A program made the translations under genes and the position numbers. From contig NZ_QLTT01000004.1 of assembly GCF_003269295.1 (NCBI RefSeq), forward strand, positions 496,001 through 560,000: a DNA stretch of 64,000 bases, read 5' to 3'. The notes beneath the pieces are model-generated. The model saw only the letters and a program-made list of their open reading frames with translations, did no database searches and was not told the DNA's origin. This DNA is from Lentzea atacamensis. Lineage in GTDB: Bacteria; Actinomycetota; Actinomycetes; Mycobacteriales; Pseudonocardiaceae. Within the stretch, counting starts at the first letter, position 1; the number at the start of each line of letters is the position of its first letter. Positions 34,174-43,525 of the stretch are shown one piece after another.

Positions 34174-36404
34174 CTGTATCGCCCCATTTCCAGGCTTTCG
34201 CCTGCCTGTCGCCTGCGTCGCGCGACCATCCACGAAGTCCACAGCGGACGTGGGTCCAGTGCGGCGCGAAGGCGTGCCGCGGACATGCGTCCCGGGTAGA
34301 GCTCGGCGTTCAGTCGTTCCACCAGTTCCCAGGCCTGGTCGGCGTCCGGCCGGTCGAGTTGTTCCGGCGCGTAGATCGCCTTGGTCGCCAGTTCCGCGGT
34401 CGCGCAGATCGGGTTCGCCGCGCTGCCGAGCGTGTCGCGCACGTGCTGAGCCACCTCGTGGAACGTGAGCGAGACCGGCGGTGAGATGCCTCGTTCGGTC
34501 AGCCGGTCGAGCTGTTCGTGCCACGCGCCGATCACCCGTACCGCGTGGTCGGGAGCGCGGCGCCGCTGTCTGCGGCGACGGGCTTTGCCGAGCACCACGA
34601 GCCCACCCGTGAGCAGCACCAGCAGAACCGCCGACGGCACCAGCACGAAGGTCCCGTTCAGGACGTTGTCCCAGCGGAACCCGCGGTCGTCCGGCGCTTC
34701 GGCGGGCTGCGCGTCGGCCTGCGGTGCGGGCGACGGCGTGGTGGGCGACGGTGAGAGTTGCGGTGGCGGGACCACTCTGGGTGCCTCCGACGGCGGGTTC
34801 CCCGTGCTCGTGTCGTCGAGGGAGCTGGGCTCGTACGCGATCCAGCCGTACCCGGCGAAGTGCACCTCGGACCATGCGTGGGCGTCGGCGGTGGTGACCT
34901 GGAAGACCCCGTCCCCGGCGGGGCGCAAGCGGTATCCGACCGCGACCCTGGCCGGATACCCCCACATCCTGGCGATCACCGTGAACGCCGCGGCGTACTG
35001 CTCCGCGTACCCGCCGCCCGCGTCCCCTTCGGCCAGCGCGCGGGCGATGGCGGCGTAGGAATGCCCCGGTGGCCGATTCATCAGGTAGGGCTTGCTCCGC
35101 AGCTCTTGTTCCAGGGCGTCGAGCCGGTTGCGCGCGAGCCTGCTGTCGTGCCATTGCACAGCCGTGGCGGCCAGCGTGCGCAGGGCTTCCGGGACACCGG
35201 GGGGAAGCGGTGACGAGCGGGTCGCCGTCGTCGCGGCCGTTGCCAGGTCGGTGTCCCACGAATGGACCTCGCCCGTGACCTCGTAGCTGAACCCCGCCGA
35301 GGTGTGGCCGGTGCTCACCACCACGCCCGAGTCCGGGTCGAACCCGAACCGGCCCCTGGTCTCGCCGGGCACGTGCAACCGGGATGGCCAGCCGATGACC
35401 GGCAGGTACGGGCCGGAGAGCTCCTGCAGCTCGATGCGCGCCGTCACGGGCCTGCGGCGCACCAGCGCGGGATCGACGGAGAGGCGGCTCCCGGCCACGC
35501 GATAGGTGTCGGTCGAAGTCCAGGTGGTGCCGTCGAACGCGTCCAGCGCGGCGGTGCGCACCCGGTCGATCTGCGCGGCGGACTGGGGGGTCGTCCGCAC
35601 GGTGAACAACGGGCGGGGCGGGGTCTCGTTGAGTTGTTTCTTGAGCTGCGCCAGCGGGGTGAGGGCGTCGGCGTGCACGACCGGCGGTGCGAGCCGGTCG
35701 CGCGGATCGAACCGGTGCTCACCGGACGCCAGGGGCAGCACCTGCCCACCCACGAGGCCGAACGCCGCGCTGGCGGCGACCATCGCGGCGGCGGCCACGA
35801 GCGCTGCGACCGTTCTGGGCGACCGGCGTTCGAGCCGCACGGCGCCGTCCCCGGTGCCGCGGTGAGTGCGGATCGCGGTCAGGATCAGCGCGGCGACCAG
35901 GAACACGACGGTGGCGAACGGGTGCCCGCCTGCCTGGTTGCCGACGACGAAGAGAGCGAACAGGAAGCCCGCCAGGGGCGGCAGGAGTGGCGCCAGCGCG
36001 CTCCGCGTCCACAGGACGAGCAGGACCGACGAGAACGCCGCCGCCCACGCCACCAGTGTCGGTGCCGCCAGCAGTTCGCCCCACGTGTCAGCGGGCACGG
36101 TCACGGTGAGCAGGCGGTGCCAGCTGCCGCGCACCCCGTCGAGGACGGCCGAGCTGTCGCCGCCGAACACGCCGTAGACCAGGACCAGGCCCAGTCCCGC
36201 GACCGCCGGCACCGGCGTGATCCACGCCCGCCGGCGGCCCAGCGTGGCCGTCACACCGCCGGCGAGGCACGCGAGCGTGAGCACGAGAAGGTGCTCGTCG
36301 GTGACGAAGAAGCCTTGGTACACCAGTGCTCCGGCGGCCGACGCCACCATCGCGAGCACCACCTCGGCGACCGGGCCACCCCGTGCGAACCTCCGCCAGT
36401 TCAT
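34170..36404 (-). CDS. transglutaminase-like membrane protein (TgpA/DUF3488 type)
   Basis: A 744-residue membrane protein. Seen: about six N-terminal helices (1-190), a periplasm-facing DUF3488-like part, a transglutaminase-like core (about 410-500: YAEQYAAAFTVIARMWGYPA, DAHAWSEVHFAGYGWIAYEP), a Pro-rich stretch, one more helix (GTFVLVPSAVLLVLLTGGLV) and a cytoplasmic DUF4129-like tail. In classical members the core starts FCExF with the nucleophilic Cys; here it is YAEQY, so the Cys is replaced by Ala, although the His remains. Start and stop both overlap neighbours by 4 nt (MoxR-DUF58-TGase-RCC1 operon). Confidence 0.88.
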   Translation of the reverse strand: MNWRRFARGGPVAEVVLAMVASAAGALVYQGFFVTDEHLLVLTLACLAGGVTATLGRRRAWITPVPAVAGLGLVLVYGVFGGDSSAVLDGVRGSWHRLLTVTVPADTWGELLAAPTLVAWAAAFSSVLLVLWTRSALAPLLPPLAGFLFALFVVGNQAGGHPFATVVFLVAALILTAIRTHRGTGDGAVRLERRSPRTVAALVAAAAMVAASAAFGLVGGQVLPLASGEHRFDPRDRLAPPVVHADALTPLAQLKKQLNETPPRPLFTVRTTPQSAAQIDRVRTAALDAFDGTTWTSTDTYRVAGSRLSVDPALVRRRPVTARIELQELSGPYLPVIGWPSRLHVPGETRGRFGFDPDSGVVVSTGHTSAGFSYEVTGEVHSWDTDLATAATTATRSSPLPPGVPEALRTLAATAVQWHDSRLARNRLDALEQELRSKPYLMNRPPGHSYAAIARALAEGDAGGGYAEQYAAAFTVIARMWGYPARVAVGYRLRPAGDGVFQVTTADAHAWSEVHFAGYGWIAYEPSSLDDTSTGNPPSEAPRVVPPPQLSPSPTTPSPAPQADAQPAEAPDDRGFRWDNVLNGTFVLVPSAVLLVLLTGGLVVLGKARRRRQRRRAPDHAVRVIGAWHEQLDRLTERGISPPVSLTFHEVAQHVRDTLGSAANPICATAELATKAIYAPEQLDRPDADQAWELVERLNAELYPGRMSAARLRAALDPRPLWTSWMVARRRRQAGESLEMGRYR

Positions 36405-37549
36405 CGCAGCACCAGCCGGTTCCAGCCGGCGGCGAACCGTTCGCTGCTCGGCGCGGCGACCGCGAGCACACCGCGCGGCCGCGGCGGGAGGGCGGAGTCC
36501 GGCGAGACCAGCTGAGCGAGGCTGACCGAGAGGAACCTGTGGCGCAGCAACATCAGCAGCTGCGCGGCGTCGGCGTCCAAGCGGCCGGTGACGATGACGA
36601 GTGCGACGCCCTGCGTGTCGGAGACGACGTCCCGCACCAGGCCGGACAGAGCCGCGAGTCCCCGATCGGCGCTGTCCGGCTCCACAGTGGACAGAAACTC
36701 CAGCGCGGTACCGCTCGACTCCCTCTCGGCCGCACCGGTGGTGCGCAGCTGAAGCGGCAGCCCGGATCGCTCGGCCGCCACGCAGAACGACGCGGCGACG
36801 CGGACGGCGTCCTCGAACAGCGAACCGTGGTAGGGCGCGGAGCTGGTGTCCAGCACGACCAGCTGGCGCGGCTCGTCAGGCACCACCACGTGGCGGGTCA
36901 TCACCGTGCCGGTGCGAGCCGTTGCGCCCCAATGGATGCGTCGCCAGTCGTCGCCCGGCGTGTACTCCCGCAGGCTGTGGAACGCCGCGCCGCCCAGCGG
37001 AGCGTTGCCGGTCGTCTGGCCGTCCGTGTCCTGCGGCCCGCCGGCGGTGATCGTGGCCAGGAGATGCACGCGCGGGTAGACGTGCACGACCAGCTCACCC
37101 CCGCACGCGCGGCCGCGGTGCAGCAGCCGCAACGGGTCGGAGTGGCCGAGCGCGACCGGTGGGATCACGTAGCGGCCGCGCCGTGCCACCGGTAGCGGAT
37201 AGGAGACCGTGCAGCTGTGGCCGGCCGTCAGCGCGGGCACCGCGACGGTGGTGCGGTGTCCGCCGATCGTCTCGCTGACCAGCAGCGGCGGGCTGCCGCG
37301 CCTGCCCACGTTCGTCACGGTCAGCGTGCCCTGGGCGGCGCCGCCCTCGAACACGCGTCTCGGCCGGACCTCCCGCACCACCGTCAGCCGGGGTGTCGCC
37401 ACCAGCCAGGCGGCGGCCACCAGCAGGGCACCCGCCGCGGCGAGGCCGAGCGTCACCAGTTCCGGGTAGTCGGTCCACGTGCCGAGGGCGACCAGGCCCA
37501 CGGCGGCAGCCGCCGTCCAGGCCCCGGATCTGGTCAGCACAGCGCTCAC
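36401..37549 (-). CDS. DUF58 protein
   Basis: A 382-residue membrane-anchored DUF58 protein. Seen: two N-terminal helices (TAAAAVGLVALGTW, LVTLGLAAAGALLVAAAWLV), a beta-rich exposed part (VVREVRPRRVFEGGAAQGTL) and the DUF58 signature LREYTPGDDWRRIHWGATAR followed by a vWA-like fold (QLVVLDTSSAPY). DUF58 proteins partner MoxR ATPases in complex assembly or maturation. GTG 37549 overlaps the MoxR stop (GTGA) and its stop overlaps the next start (ATGA). Confidence 0.9.
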   Translation of the reverse strand: MSAVLTRSGAWTAAAAVGLVALGTWTDYPELVTLGLAAAGALLVAAAWLVATPRLTVVREVRPRRVFEGGAAQGTLTVTNVGRRGSPPLLVSETIGGHRTTVAVPALTAGHSCTVSYPLPVARRGRYVIPPVALGHSDPLRLLHRGRACGGELVVHVYPRVHLLATITAGGPQDTDGQTTGNAPLGGAAFHSLREYTPGDDWRRIHWGATARTGTVMTRHVVVPDEPRQLVVLDTSSAPYHGSLFEDAVRVAASFCVAAERSGLPLQLRTTGAAERESSGTALEFLSTVEPDSADRGLAALSGLVRDVVSDTQGVALVIVTGRLDADAAQLLMLLRHRFLSVSLAQLVSPDSALPPRPRGVLAVAAPSSERFAAGWNRLVLR

Positions 37550-38502
37550 CGGCCTGCCGGGACCGGCGCGCCGGCCAGGACGTCGTTGAGCACCGACTCG
37601 GTGGTGCGTTGCTGGATGCGCGCTTCCGGGGTGAGCAGCAGGCGGTGGTTGAGCACCGGGACGGCCACGGCCTTGACGTCGTCGGCGGTGACGTAGGGGC
37701 GGCCGGCGGCCAGGGCGTAGGCCTGGGAGGCGGTCACCAGGGCGATGCCGCCGCGCGGGCTCACGCCCAGTTCGACGTCGGGATGCACCCTCGTGGCGCG
37801 GATCAGGCGGGCCACGTACTCGCGGAGGTTGTCGGCGACGCGCTGGTCGCGGACGGCCCGGATCATCAGGCGGAGGTCGTCGAGCTCCATGACGGACTTC
37901 AGTTCTTCCGGACGGCGGCGCGTCACCCCGTAGGCGAGGATGCTCACCTCGTCGGCCAGGTCCTCCGGGTAGCCGATGCTGACGCGCATCATGAACCGGT
38001 CCATCTGGGCTTCCGGGAGGGCGTAGGTGCCCTGGTGCTCCACCGGGTTCTGGGTGGCGATGCAGAGGAACGGGTAGGGCACCGCCATCGGGCGGCCGTC
38101 GACCGTGACCTGGCCTTCCGCCATGACCTCGAGCAGGGCCGACTGGGTCTTCGGCGAGGCGCGGTTGATCTCGTCGCCCAGCAGGATGTTCGTGAAGACC
38201 GGGCCCTGCCGGAACTCGAAGCGCGAGCGGCCCTGGTCGTAGACCTGCACGCCGGTGACGTCGGAGGGCAGCAGGTCGGGGGTGAACTGGATGCGCTTCA
38301 CCTCCGCACCCGCCACCGAGCGGGCGATCGCCTTGGCCAGCGACGTCTTCGCCACGCCCGGCACGTCCTCGATCAGCAGGTGTCCCTCGGCCAGCAGGCA
38401 CACCAGCGCCAGCCGGACCACCTCGGGCTTGCCTCGGATGAAGTCCTCGACGTTCGCCGCCAGCGCCTCGAACCTGCGCTGGAAGATCGCGGCATCGGAC
38501 AC
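37546..38502 (-). CDS. MoxR-family AAA+ ATPase
   Basis: A 318-residue AAA+ chaperone. Seen: Walker A LIEDVPGVAKTSLAKAIAR, Walker B and sensor ILLGDEINRASPKTQSALLE, second sensor FLCIATQNPVEHQGTYALPE AQMDRF region, and the C-terminal lid. MoxR proteins remodel partner complexes together with DUF58/vWA proteins, as encoded immediately downstream. I prefer GTG 38502, which has GGGGGC at ideal spacing; ATG 38523 in the same frame lacks a site. First gene of a four-gene operon. Confidence 0.92.
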   Translation of the reverse strand: MSDAAIFQRRFEALAANVEDFIRGKPEVVRLALVCLLAEGHLLIEDVPGVAKTSLAKAIARSVAGAEVKRIQFTPDLLPSDVTGVQVYDQGRSRFEFRQGPVFTNILLGDEINRASPKTQSALLEVMAEGQVTVDGRPMAVPYPFLCIATQNPVEHQGTYALPEAQMDRFMMRVSIGYPEDLADEVSILAYGVTRRRPEELKSVMELDDLRLMIRAVRDQRVADNLREYVARLIRATRVHPDVELGVSPRGGIALVTASQAYALAAGRPYVTADDVKAVAVPVLNHRLLLTPEARIQQRTTESVLNDVLAGAPVPAGR

Positions 38503-38545
38503 CTCATCGCCCCCATCGTGCATACATCAGTGATCGGTCCGTCGT

Positions 38546-39847
38546 TCAGAGAACAGGGCTGCGGAGGGCGGCGTTCAGGCGGGGGTGGACCTCGCGGACG
38601 GCGGCGTGATCGCGTTCGCGGCCGAGCAGGCGGGCCAGGCGTTTCAGGTCCTGCCGGACGGTGGCCGAGTCGACCAGGTCGGCGGCGTCGAGGACCTTCG
38701 CGGCCAGTGCGCTCGCGTGGTCGATGTCGCCCGCCGCGGCGTAGGCGAGGGCGCGGCGGGCGCCGAAGCGGGCGTGGGTGCGGTGGGCGGTCTCCGGCAC
38801 GAGGGAGAGCTGCCGGTCCAGCACGTCCGCCGCCTGGCGCGACTGGCCGAGGTCGTGCAGGCACCAGGCCGCGACGAGACTGTTCAGGTCGGCCCCGCTC
38901 ACCGAGGCGGAGCCGATCACCATGCCGCTCGACGTGTCCGCCTCGTCGAGCAGTGCGGCGGCGCGGTCGAGTGCCCGCTGGCAGTTGTCGTAGTCGCACG
39001 CCAGCGCGTGGCCCTGCGCCTCGCGCAACGCCGCGAGCCCCTGGACCCGCGGCGACGTGCCCGGTGCCGCCTGCGCCTGCTGGGCCAGGTCGATCGTGCC
39101 CACGGCGTCGTCGCGGTAGAGCGTGATCAGCGCCTGCCTGATCAGCGAGTACGTGGCGAGCTCGGTGTCGCCGGCCGCGGCGCCCATCTCCACCGCGTTG
39201 CGGGTCCACCACATCGCGGCCCTGTCGTCACCGGCCTCCTGCGCCATCCACCCCGCGTACTCGCTGTAGCGCGCGGCCAGCCCGAGCAGCTGCTCGCGGA
39301 CCGGGGAGGGCGCCCCGTTCGCCATGCCGCGCAGGGTGTGGGTGTGGACGGTCACCATCGGCAGCACCACGCTGGGACTCGTCGTCTGCCCCAGCTGCCT
39401 GACCTGGGCGAACAACGAGCGGAACGCCGTCAGCGTGCCGTCGTGCGCCGCGGCCGCCGAGGCGCTGCGCGGTGCCCCGAGCGTCAGCCCGAGCAGCGAG
39501 GCCGCGCCCGTCGCGATCGCCTCACGCCGAGGCATCGGAACCATCCAGCTCGATCCGTCCGGAGCCATGCTCATCACCCACACTTCGCCGTCGCCGTCGG
39601 CCGCGACGGCTGCCGGCGGGCTCGCGGGAGCGGGCTGGTCCACCAGCGAGGCCAGACGTCCACCGGCTCCGAGAACCGCGTCGCAGCGCCGGGCCAGATC
39701 AACACCTGGTTGCTTGATGCCAGTTTCGATCTTGCCCAGATAGCCCTTGCTGTAGTGGACCTGCTGCGCCAGCGTCGCCAGCGACAGGCCCGCCGCGGTG
39801 CGCAGGCGCCGCAGTTCCACCCCAAAGACATCCGACTGCTCAGCCAT
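38546..39847 (-). CDS. XRE-family regulator with TPR-like C-terminal domain
   Basis: A 433-residue DNA-binding protein. Seen: N-terminal XRE helix-turn-helix (VELRRLRTAAGLSLATLAQQ, VHYSKGYLGKIETGIKQPGV), a linker, then helical TPR-like repeats (about 130-430: EQLLGLAARYSEYAGWMAQE, ATYSLIRQALITLYRDDAVG, ARRALAYAAAGDIDHASALA). This is the common actinomycete type of regulator whose repeat domain may bind a peptide or small ligand. ATG 39847. It precedes the MoxR operon in the same direction (43 bp gap) and is divergent from the conservon; either could be its target. Confidence 0.85.
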   Translation of the reverse strand: MAEQSDVFGVELRRLRTAAGLSLATLAQQVHYSKGYLGKIETGIKQPGVDLARRCDAVLGAGGRLASLVDQPAPASPPAAVAADGDGEVWVMSMAPDGSSWMVPMPRREAIATGAASLLGLTLGAPRSASAAAAHDGTLTAFRSLFAQVRQLGQTTSPSVVLPMVTVHTHTLRGMANGAPSPVREQLLGLAARYSEYAGWMAQEAGDDRAAMWWTRNAVEMGAAAGDTELATYSLIRQALITLYRDDAVGTIDLAQQAQAAPGTSPRVQGLAALREAQGHALACDYDNCQRALDRAAALLDEADTSSGMVIGSASVSGADLNSLVAAWCLHDLGQSRQAADVLDRQLSLVPETAHRTHARFGARRALAYAAAGDIDHASALAAKVLDAADLVDSATVRQDLKRLARLLGRERDHAAVREVHPRLNAALRSPVL

Positions 39848-40127
39848 GAGCCCCCGCCCCCATCCGCCACCGGAGCGCAGCGCGTGCCCGCGGCCGGTGA
39901 ATCGACCGTTGCAGACTACTGAGCCCCTGGTCGCGGGCCCAGCCCCGGAGCGGCGAGGGCTGACCTCTGGCCGCACGGACCGAGTGTGATCGGCCACCGA
40001 TCCGATTCCCAGGCGTCTCCCGTCGCCTTCGCCACCGGGAGACGGGAGACCCCTGCCGCTCCGCTCCTGGCGGCGTGATGCTGGTGGCACGACGGAGACG
40101 CTCAGCGTCACGGTCGGGTTCTGGGGG

Positions 40128-40173
40128 GTGGCAGCAGGACTGGGTTCGCCCAGTGGTCCGGTCCTGCTGCCAC
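40128..40173. repeat. long hairpin upstream of the conservon
   Basis: GTGGCAGCAGGAC (40128-40140) pairs perfectly with GTCCTGCTGCCAC (40161-40173). Inside, TGGG-TTCG-CCCA forms a UUCG-tetraloop stem. It has no following T-run. It lies 20 bp before a short leader frame. Confidence 0.7.
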
Positions 40174-40192
40174 GTGTAAAGGGGGAGTCGCC

Positions 40193-40225
40193 GTGAACAG
40201 GGATTGGACGGGTGCGCCCTCCTGA
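40193..40225 (+). CDS. possible 10-residue leader peptide
   Basis: GTG 40193 opens MNRDWTGAPS then TGA. It is preceded by AAAGGGGGAG at good spacing, stronger than the site of most genes here. The stop codon lies inside a GCCCTCC-TGA-GGAGGGC inverted repeat, so ribosome movement would melt that hairpin. Its distance from the conservon start (over 400 bp) weakens a classical attenuation model. Confidence 0.35.
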   Translation: MNRDWTGAPS

Positions 40226-40638
40226 GGAGGGCTCGCTCCCACTGCCTGTCGCAGGACTCACGCAAGTCGCGGCCGCGAATTTACGAATAAGAAACGGTGA
40301 CGGAAAGCGACGACGGGGCGCACTCCGTTCTCGCTTAGAAGACTCCTCACGTTCTGTCAAGTTCGCGCCAATCACCAGTGCGTTTGTCGGGTGCGGTTGG
40401 AGAAAGCCCAGTCGGGCATCCCGTGCCCGCAATGACCTTCCGTGACCGATCTACCTGCGAGAGCGTGTTCACGCACCACAACAACGCTTCGCCGCCCAGG
40501 ACCGGAACCTGGGGCGGGGGTGTTGCGGTGGTCATCGGACTGAGTAGTCTCTACGCGCCCCCCAAGATCATCGCTGTTGATCGTCTCGATCGCGCGATGC
40601 TATCTTTCCGTCGCCAATTCGCGTGGTCGTGGAGCGTT

Positions 40639-43053
40639 GTGAAGCTGAAGACCGTGCCTGAGACGAATTACAAGACAATTCGTTCTCGGCTCACTGGTGT
40701 CGTGGTGGTTCCCAGCATCGTCCTTCTGGCCATGTGGGCGCTGTTCTCGTCCTATACGGTGTTCGAAGGGCTGTACCTTCAGCTGGTCGCCTCCGGTGTG
40801 AAAGACGCGTCGATTCCGGCGGTTCAGTCGTTCGCATCGCTGCAGAAGGAACGCGAGCTCAGCATGACGAGCCTGAGCCGGCCCGGCTCCGGTACGTCCG
40901 CGTTGATCAAGCAGCAGCAGGAGACCGACAAGGACCTGGCCACGATGAGGACGGCCTTCACCGAGCTCGCCTCCCAGGCGCCGCAGGAGGTCGCCGACGG
41001 GATCGGCAAGCTCAACGGGCTGCTGGACCAGCTACCGCAGCAGCGTGCGGCGCTCGAGGCCGGCACCGCGTCCAAGGCCGAGATCTACCGCTACTACAAC
41101 AGCGTGCTCGACGCGGGTGCCGCGCTGTTCAACACGCAGGCCCGCATCGTGCCGGACGCCGAGACGGTGCAGGGCGCGCTGGCCGCGGTGCAGTACTTCC
41201 AGGCGGTCGACTCGATGTCGCGGTCGGGTTCGGTCGCGGCCGGAGCGCTGGCGGCGGGGAAGTTCACGCCGGAGGAGCACCGCGAGTTCGTCTACCTCGT
41301 CGGCGCGTACCGGTCCTCGCTCAACTCGATCGAGCCCTACGCCCTGCCGAACGTGCGTGAGCACTACAAGACGGTCACCGGCAGCGCCCAGTGGCAGCAG
41401 CTGGTCTCCCTGGAGAACCGCCTGCTGCAGAACGCGGAGCGGCCCATCGGTCAGTCGGTCGGGCTGCCCGACTGGGAGGCCGCGAGCCGCGCGGTGTCGG
41501 CCGAGCTGACCACGATGGTGCAGGAGCAGTCCAACGGCGCCGTGAACATCGCGATGTCCAACGGCGAGAGCAAGTTCACCACGGTGCTGATCGGCAGTCT
41601 CATCGCACTGGTCGCGGTGATCATCGGAATCTTCGTCGCCGTCCGCATCTCCAGCCGCCTGGTCAACAAGGCGTTGATCGTCCGGCTGAACAACCTGAAG
41701 AGCGACTCGCTCAAGCTCGCGCACGAGCGGCTGCCGGACATCGTCGAGCGGCTGCGCGACGGCAAGCACGTCGACGTGGCGCACGAGGTGCCCGCGCTGG
41801 ACTACGGCAACGACGAGATCGGCCAGGTGGCCGACGCGTTCAACGCCGCGCAGTACACCGCGGTGGCCGCGGCGGTGAAGGAGAGCCAGACGCGTGAAGG
41901 CGTGAACCGGGTCTTCCTCGACATCGCGCGCCGCAACCAGGGTCTCGTGCACCGCCAGCTGAAGATCCTCGACAAGCTGGAGCGCGAGGAGGAGAACCCC
42001 GACCACCTCGACGCGTTCTTCCAGCTCGACCACCTCGCCACCCGCGCGCGGCGCAACGCCGAGAACCTGATCATCCTGACCGGCGAGCAGCCGGGACGGC
42101 AGTGGCGCAAGCCGGTCCGGATGCTCGACGTGGTGCGCGCCGCCGTCGCGGAGACCGAGCAGTACGCGCGGGTGAAGGTGCACCCCGTGCCCGAGGTGGC
42201 GCTCGCCGGTGCCGCCGTCGCGGACGTGATCCACCTGATCGCCGAGCTCGTCGACAACGCGACGTCGTTCTCCTCTCCGCGCTCGCAGGTCGAGGTGCAC
42301 AGCAGCGAGGTGCCGCAGGGTCTCGTGATCGAGATCGAGGACCACGGTCTCGGCATCAAGCCGGAGGACCGCGAGCTGCACAACCAGATGCTGGCCGCGC
42401 CGCCCGACTTCGAGGCCATGCGGCTGCGCGGCGAGTCCCGCCTCGGCCTGTTCGTCGTCGCCCGGCTGGCCGCCCGCCGAGGCATCCGGGTCGAGCTGCG
42501 CGACTGCTCGTCCGGCGGCACGATCGCGCTGGTGCTCGTCCCGTCCGAGCTGATCGTCGGTGAGGCGGGTGCGGTGGACGCCGCGGATCCCGTGCAGATG
42601 CCCAAGCCGACGTTCCGGCAGCAGACGCTCGCCCAGACCGCCCTCCCGCACGCCGCCGAGGACGTGGTGCTCGACGCGCGGCCCAGCTCCGAGCTGAACG
42701 AGTTCTGGGCAGGGGGAGGAGTGGGAAACGACCGGAGCTCCCGCCGGGACAGCGATCCCGACAGCGGGAGCATCGGCGGCGTGCTGCCCACGGCCGACCA
42801 CCCGGCGGGCCCGTGGCCGGCAGAAGACCACCGGGAAGGTGACGCGGCGCGTCAGGACGCCCGGCCGGAGCTGCCCCGCCGCAGGCGTCAGCAGCACCTC
42901 GTGCCCCAGCTGGCGAACGACGATCACCGGTCCACGCCCGACTTCGCCGAGTTCGACACGGAGGAACGGGCGGAACGCACTCGCGACGGCATGTCGGCCT
43001 TCCAGCAGGGCACGCGTGATGCCCGCCGGGCCGATGACGACGTCGAACCGTGA
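40639..43053 (+). CDS. cvnA: conservon sensor kinase-like protein CvnA
   Basis: An 804-residue membrane sensor, first gene of a conservon. Seen: a short cytoplasmic start, membrane helix (RLTGVVVVPSIVLLAMWALF), a 270-residue extracytoplasmic nitrate/nitrite-sensor-like helical domain (KERELSMTSLSRPGSG), second helix (VLIGSLIALVAVIIGIFVAV), HAMP region, and a HATPase_c domain (LIAELVDNATSFSSPRSQVE, EIEDHGLGIK). The phosphoacceptor region is atypical, as in other CvnA proteins. The last 200 residues are charged and disordered. The start may be GTG 40639 (GGAG 4 nt upstream) or ATG 40597. It works with CvnB-D downstream at the membrane. Confidence 0.9.
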   Translation: MKLKTVPETNYKTIRSRLTGVVVVPSIVLLAMWALFSSYTVFEGLYLQLVASGVKDASIPAVQSFASLQKERELSMTSLSRPGSGTSALIKQQQETDKDLATMRTAFTELASQAPQEVADGIGKLNGLLDQLPQQRAALEAGTASKAEIYRYYNSVLDAGAALFNTQARIVPDAETVQGALAAVQYFQAVDSMSRSGSVAAGALAAGKFTPEEHREFVYLVGAYRSSLNSIEPYALPNVREHYKTVTGSAQWQQLVSLENRLLQNAERPIGQSVGLPDWEAASRAVSAELTTMVQEQSNGAVNIAMSNGESKFTTVLIGSLIALVAVIIGIFVAVRISSRLVNKALIVRLNNLKSDSLKLAHERLPDIVERLRDGKHVDVAHEVPALDYGNDEIGQVADAFNAAQYTAVAAAVKESQTREGVNRVFLDIARRNQGLVHRQLKILDKLEREEENPDHLDAFFQLDHLATRARRNAENLIILTGEQPGRQWRKPVRMLDVVRAAVAETEQYARVKVHPVPEVALAGAAVADVIHLIAELVDNATSFSSPRSQVEVHSSEVPQGLVIEIEDHGLGIKPEDRELHNQMLAAPPDFEAMRLRGESRLGLFVVARLAARRGIRVELRDCSSGGTIALVLVPSELIVGEAGAVDAADPVQMPKPTFRQQTLAQTALPHAAEDVVLDARPSSELNEFWAGGGVGNDRSSRRDSDPDSGSIGGVLPTADHPAGPWPAEDHREGDAARQDARPELPRRRRQQHLVPQLANDDHRSTPDFAEFDTEERAERTRDGMSAFQQGTRDARRADDDVEP

Positions 43054-43084
43054 TGACACCGCTGAACACCGAAAGGGCTATTAC

Positions 43085-43525
43085 GTGGACGACGACCTGA
43101 CCGGCGGGCACCCCGAGCTCAACTGGTTGCTGGACGACCTCGTCGCCAGAGTGGTCGGTGCCAGGCACGCTGTGGTGCTCTCCGCTGACGGTTTGCTGCT
43201 CGCTCGCTCTCCCGAACTGTCCAAGGACGACTCCGACCACCTCTCGGCGATGGCGTCGGCGTTCCAGAGCCTCGCCCGCGGCACCGGAAGGCACTTCGGC
43301 GGCGGTCAGGTCCGGCAGACCATCGTGGAGATGGAGCGCGCTCACCTGTTCGTCACCGCGGCGGGCCAGGGTGCCTGTCTAGCGGTCGTCGGTGACGAGG
43401 ACGCGGACATGGGCATGATCGCCTACGAGATGAACATGCTCGTGAAGCGCGTGGGCAGCTACCTGTCGACAGCGCCTCGAACACTCGCGTCGCCGCGGCT
43501 CCCCAACGCGCTCGGGTTGTCATGA
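43085..43525 (+). CDS. cvnB: roadblock/LC7-domain protein CvnB
   Basis: A 146-residue roadblock/LC7 protein. Seen: LNWLLDDLVARVVGARHAVV, LSADGLLLARSPELSKDDSD and the hydrophobic core HLFVTAAGQGACLAVVGDED followed by MIAYEMNMLVKRVG. Roadblock proteins regulate small GTPases; here the partner is CvnD. GTG 43085 follows AAAGGG at 8-nt spacing. Its stop overlaps the cvnC start (ATGA). Confidence 0.9.
   Translation: MDDDLTGGHPELNWLLDDLVARVVGARHAVVLSADGLLLARSPELSKDDSDHLSAMASAFQSLARGTGRHFGGGQVRQTIVEMERAHLFVTAAGQGACLAVVGDEDADMGMIAYEMNMLVKRVGSYLSTAPRTLASPRLPNALGLS

Larger units (their letters stand above)
39848..40638. other. 791-bp divergent region before the conservon
   Basis: No full gene is supported. 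It holds a large hairpin (40128-40173) and a 10-codon reading frame with a strong ribosome binding site (40193-40225) whose end overlaps a GCCCTCC/GGAGGGC inverted repeat. Promoters for the XRE regulator (minus) and conservon (plus) must lie here. The base composition drops towards AT between 40270 and 40340. Confidence 0.55.
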
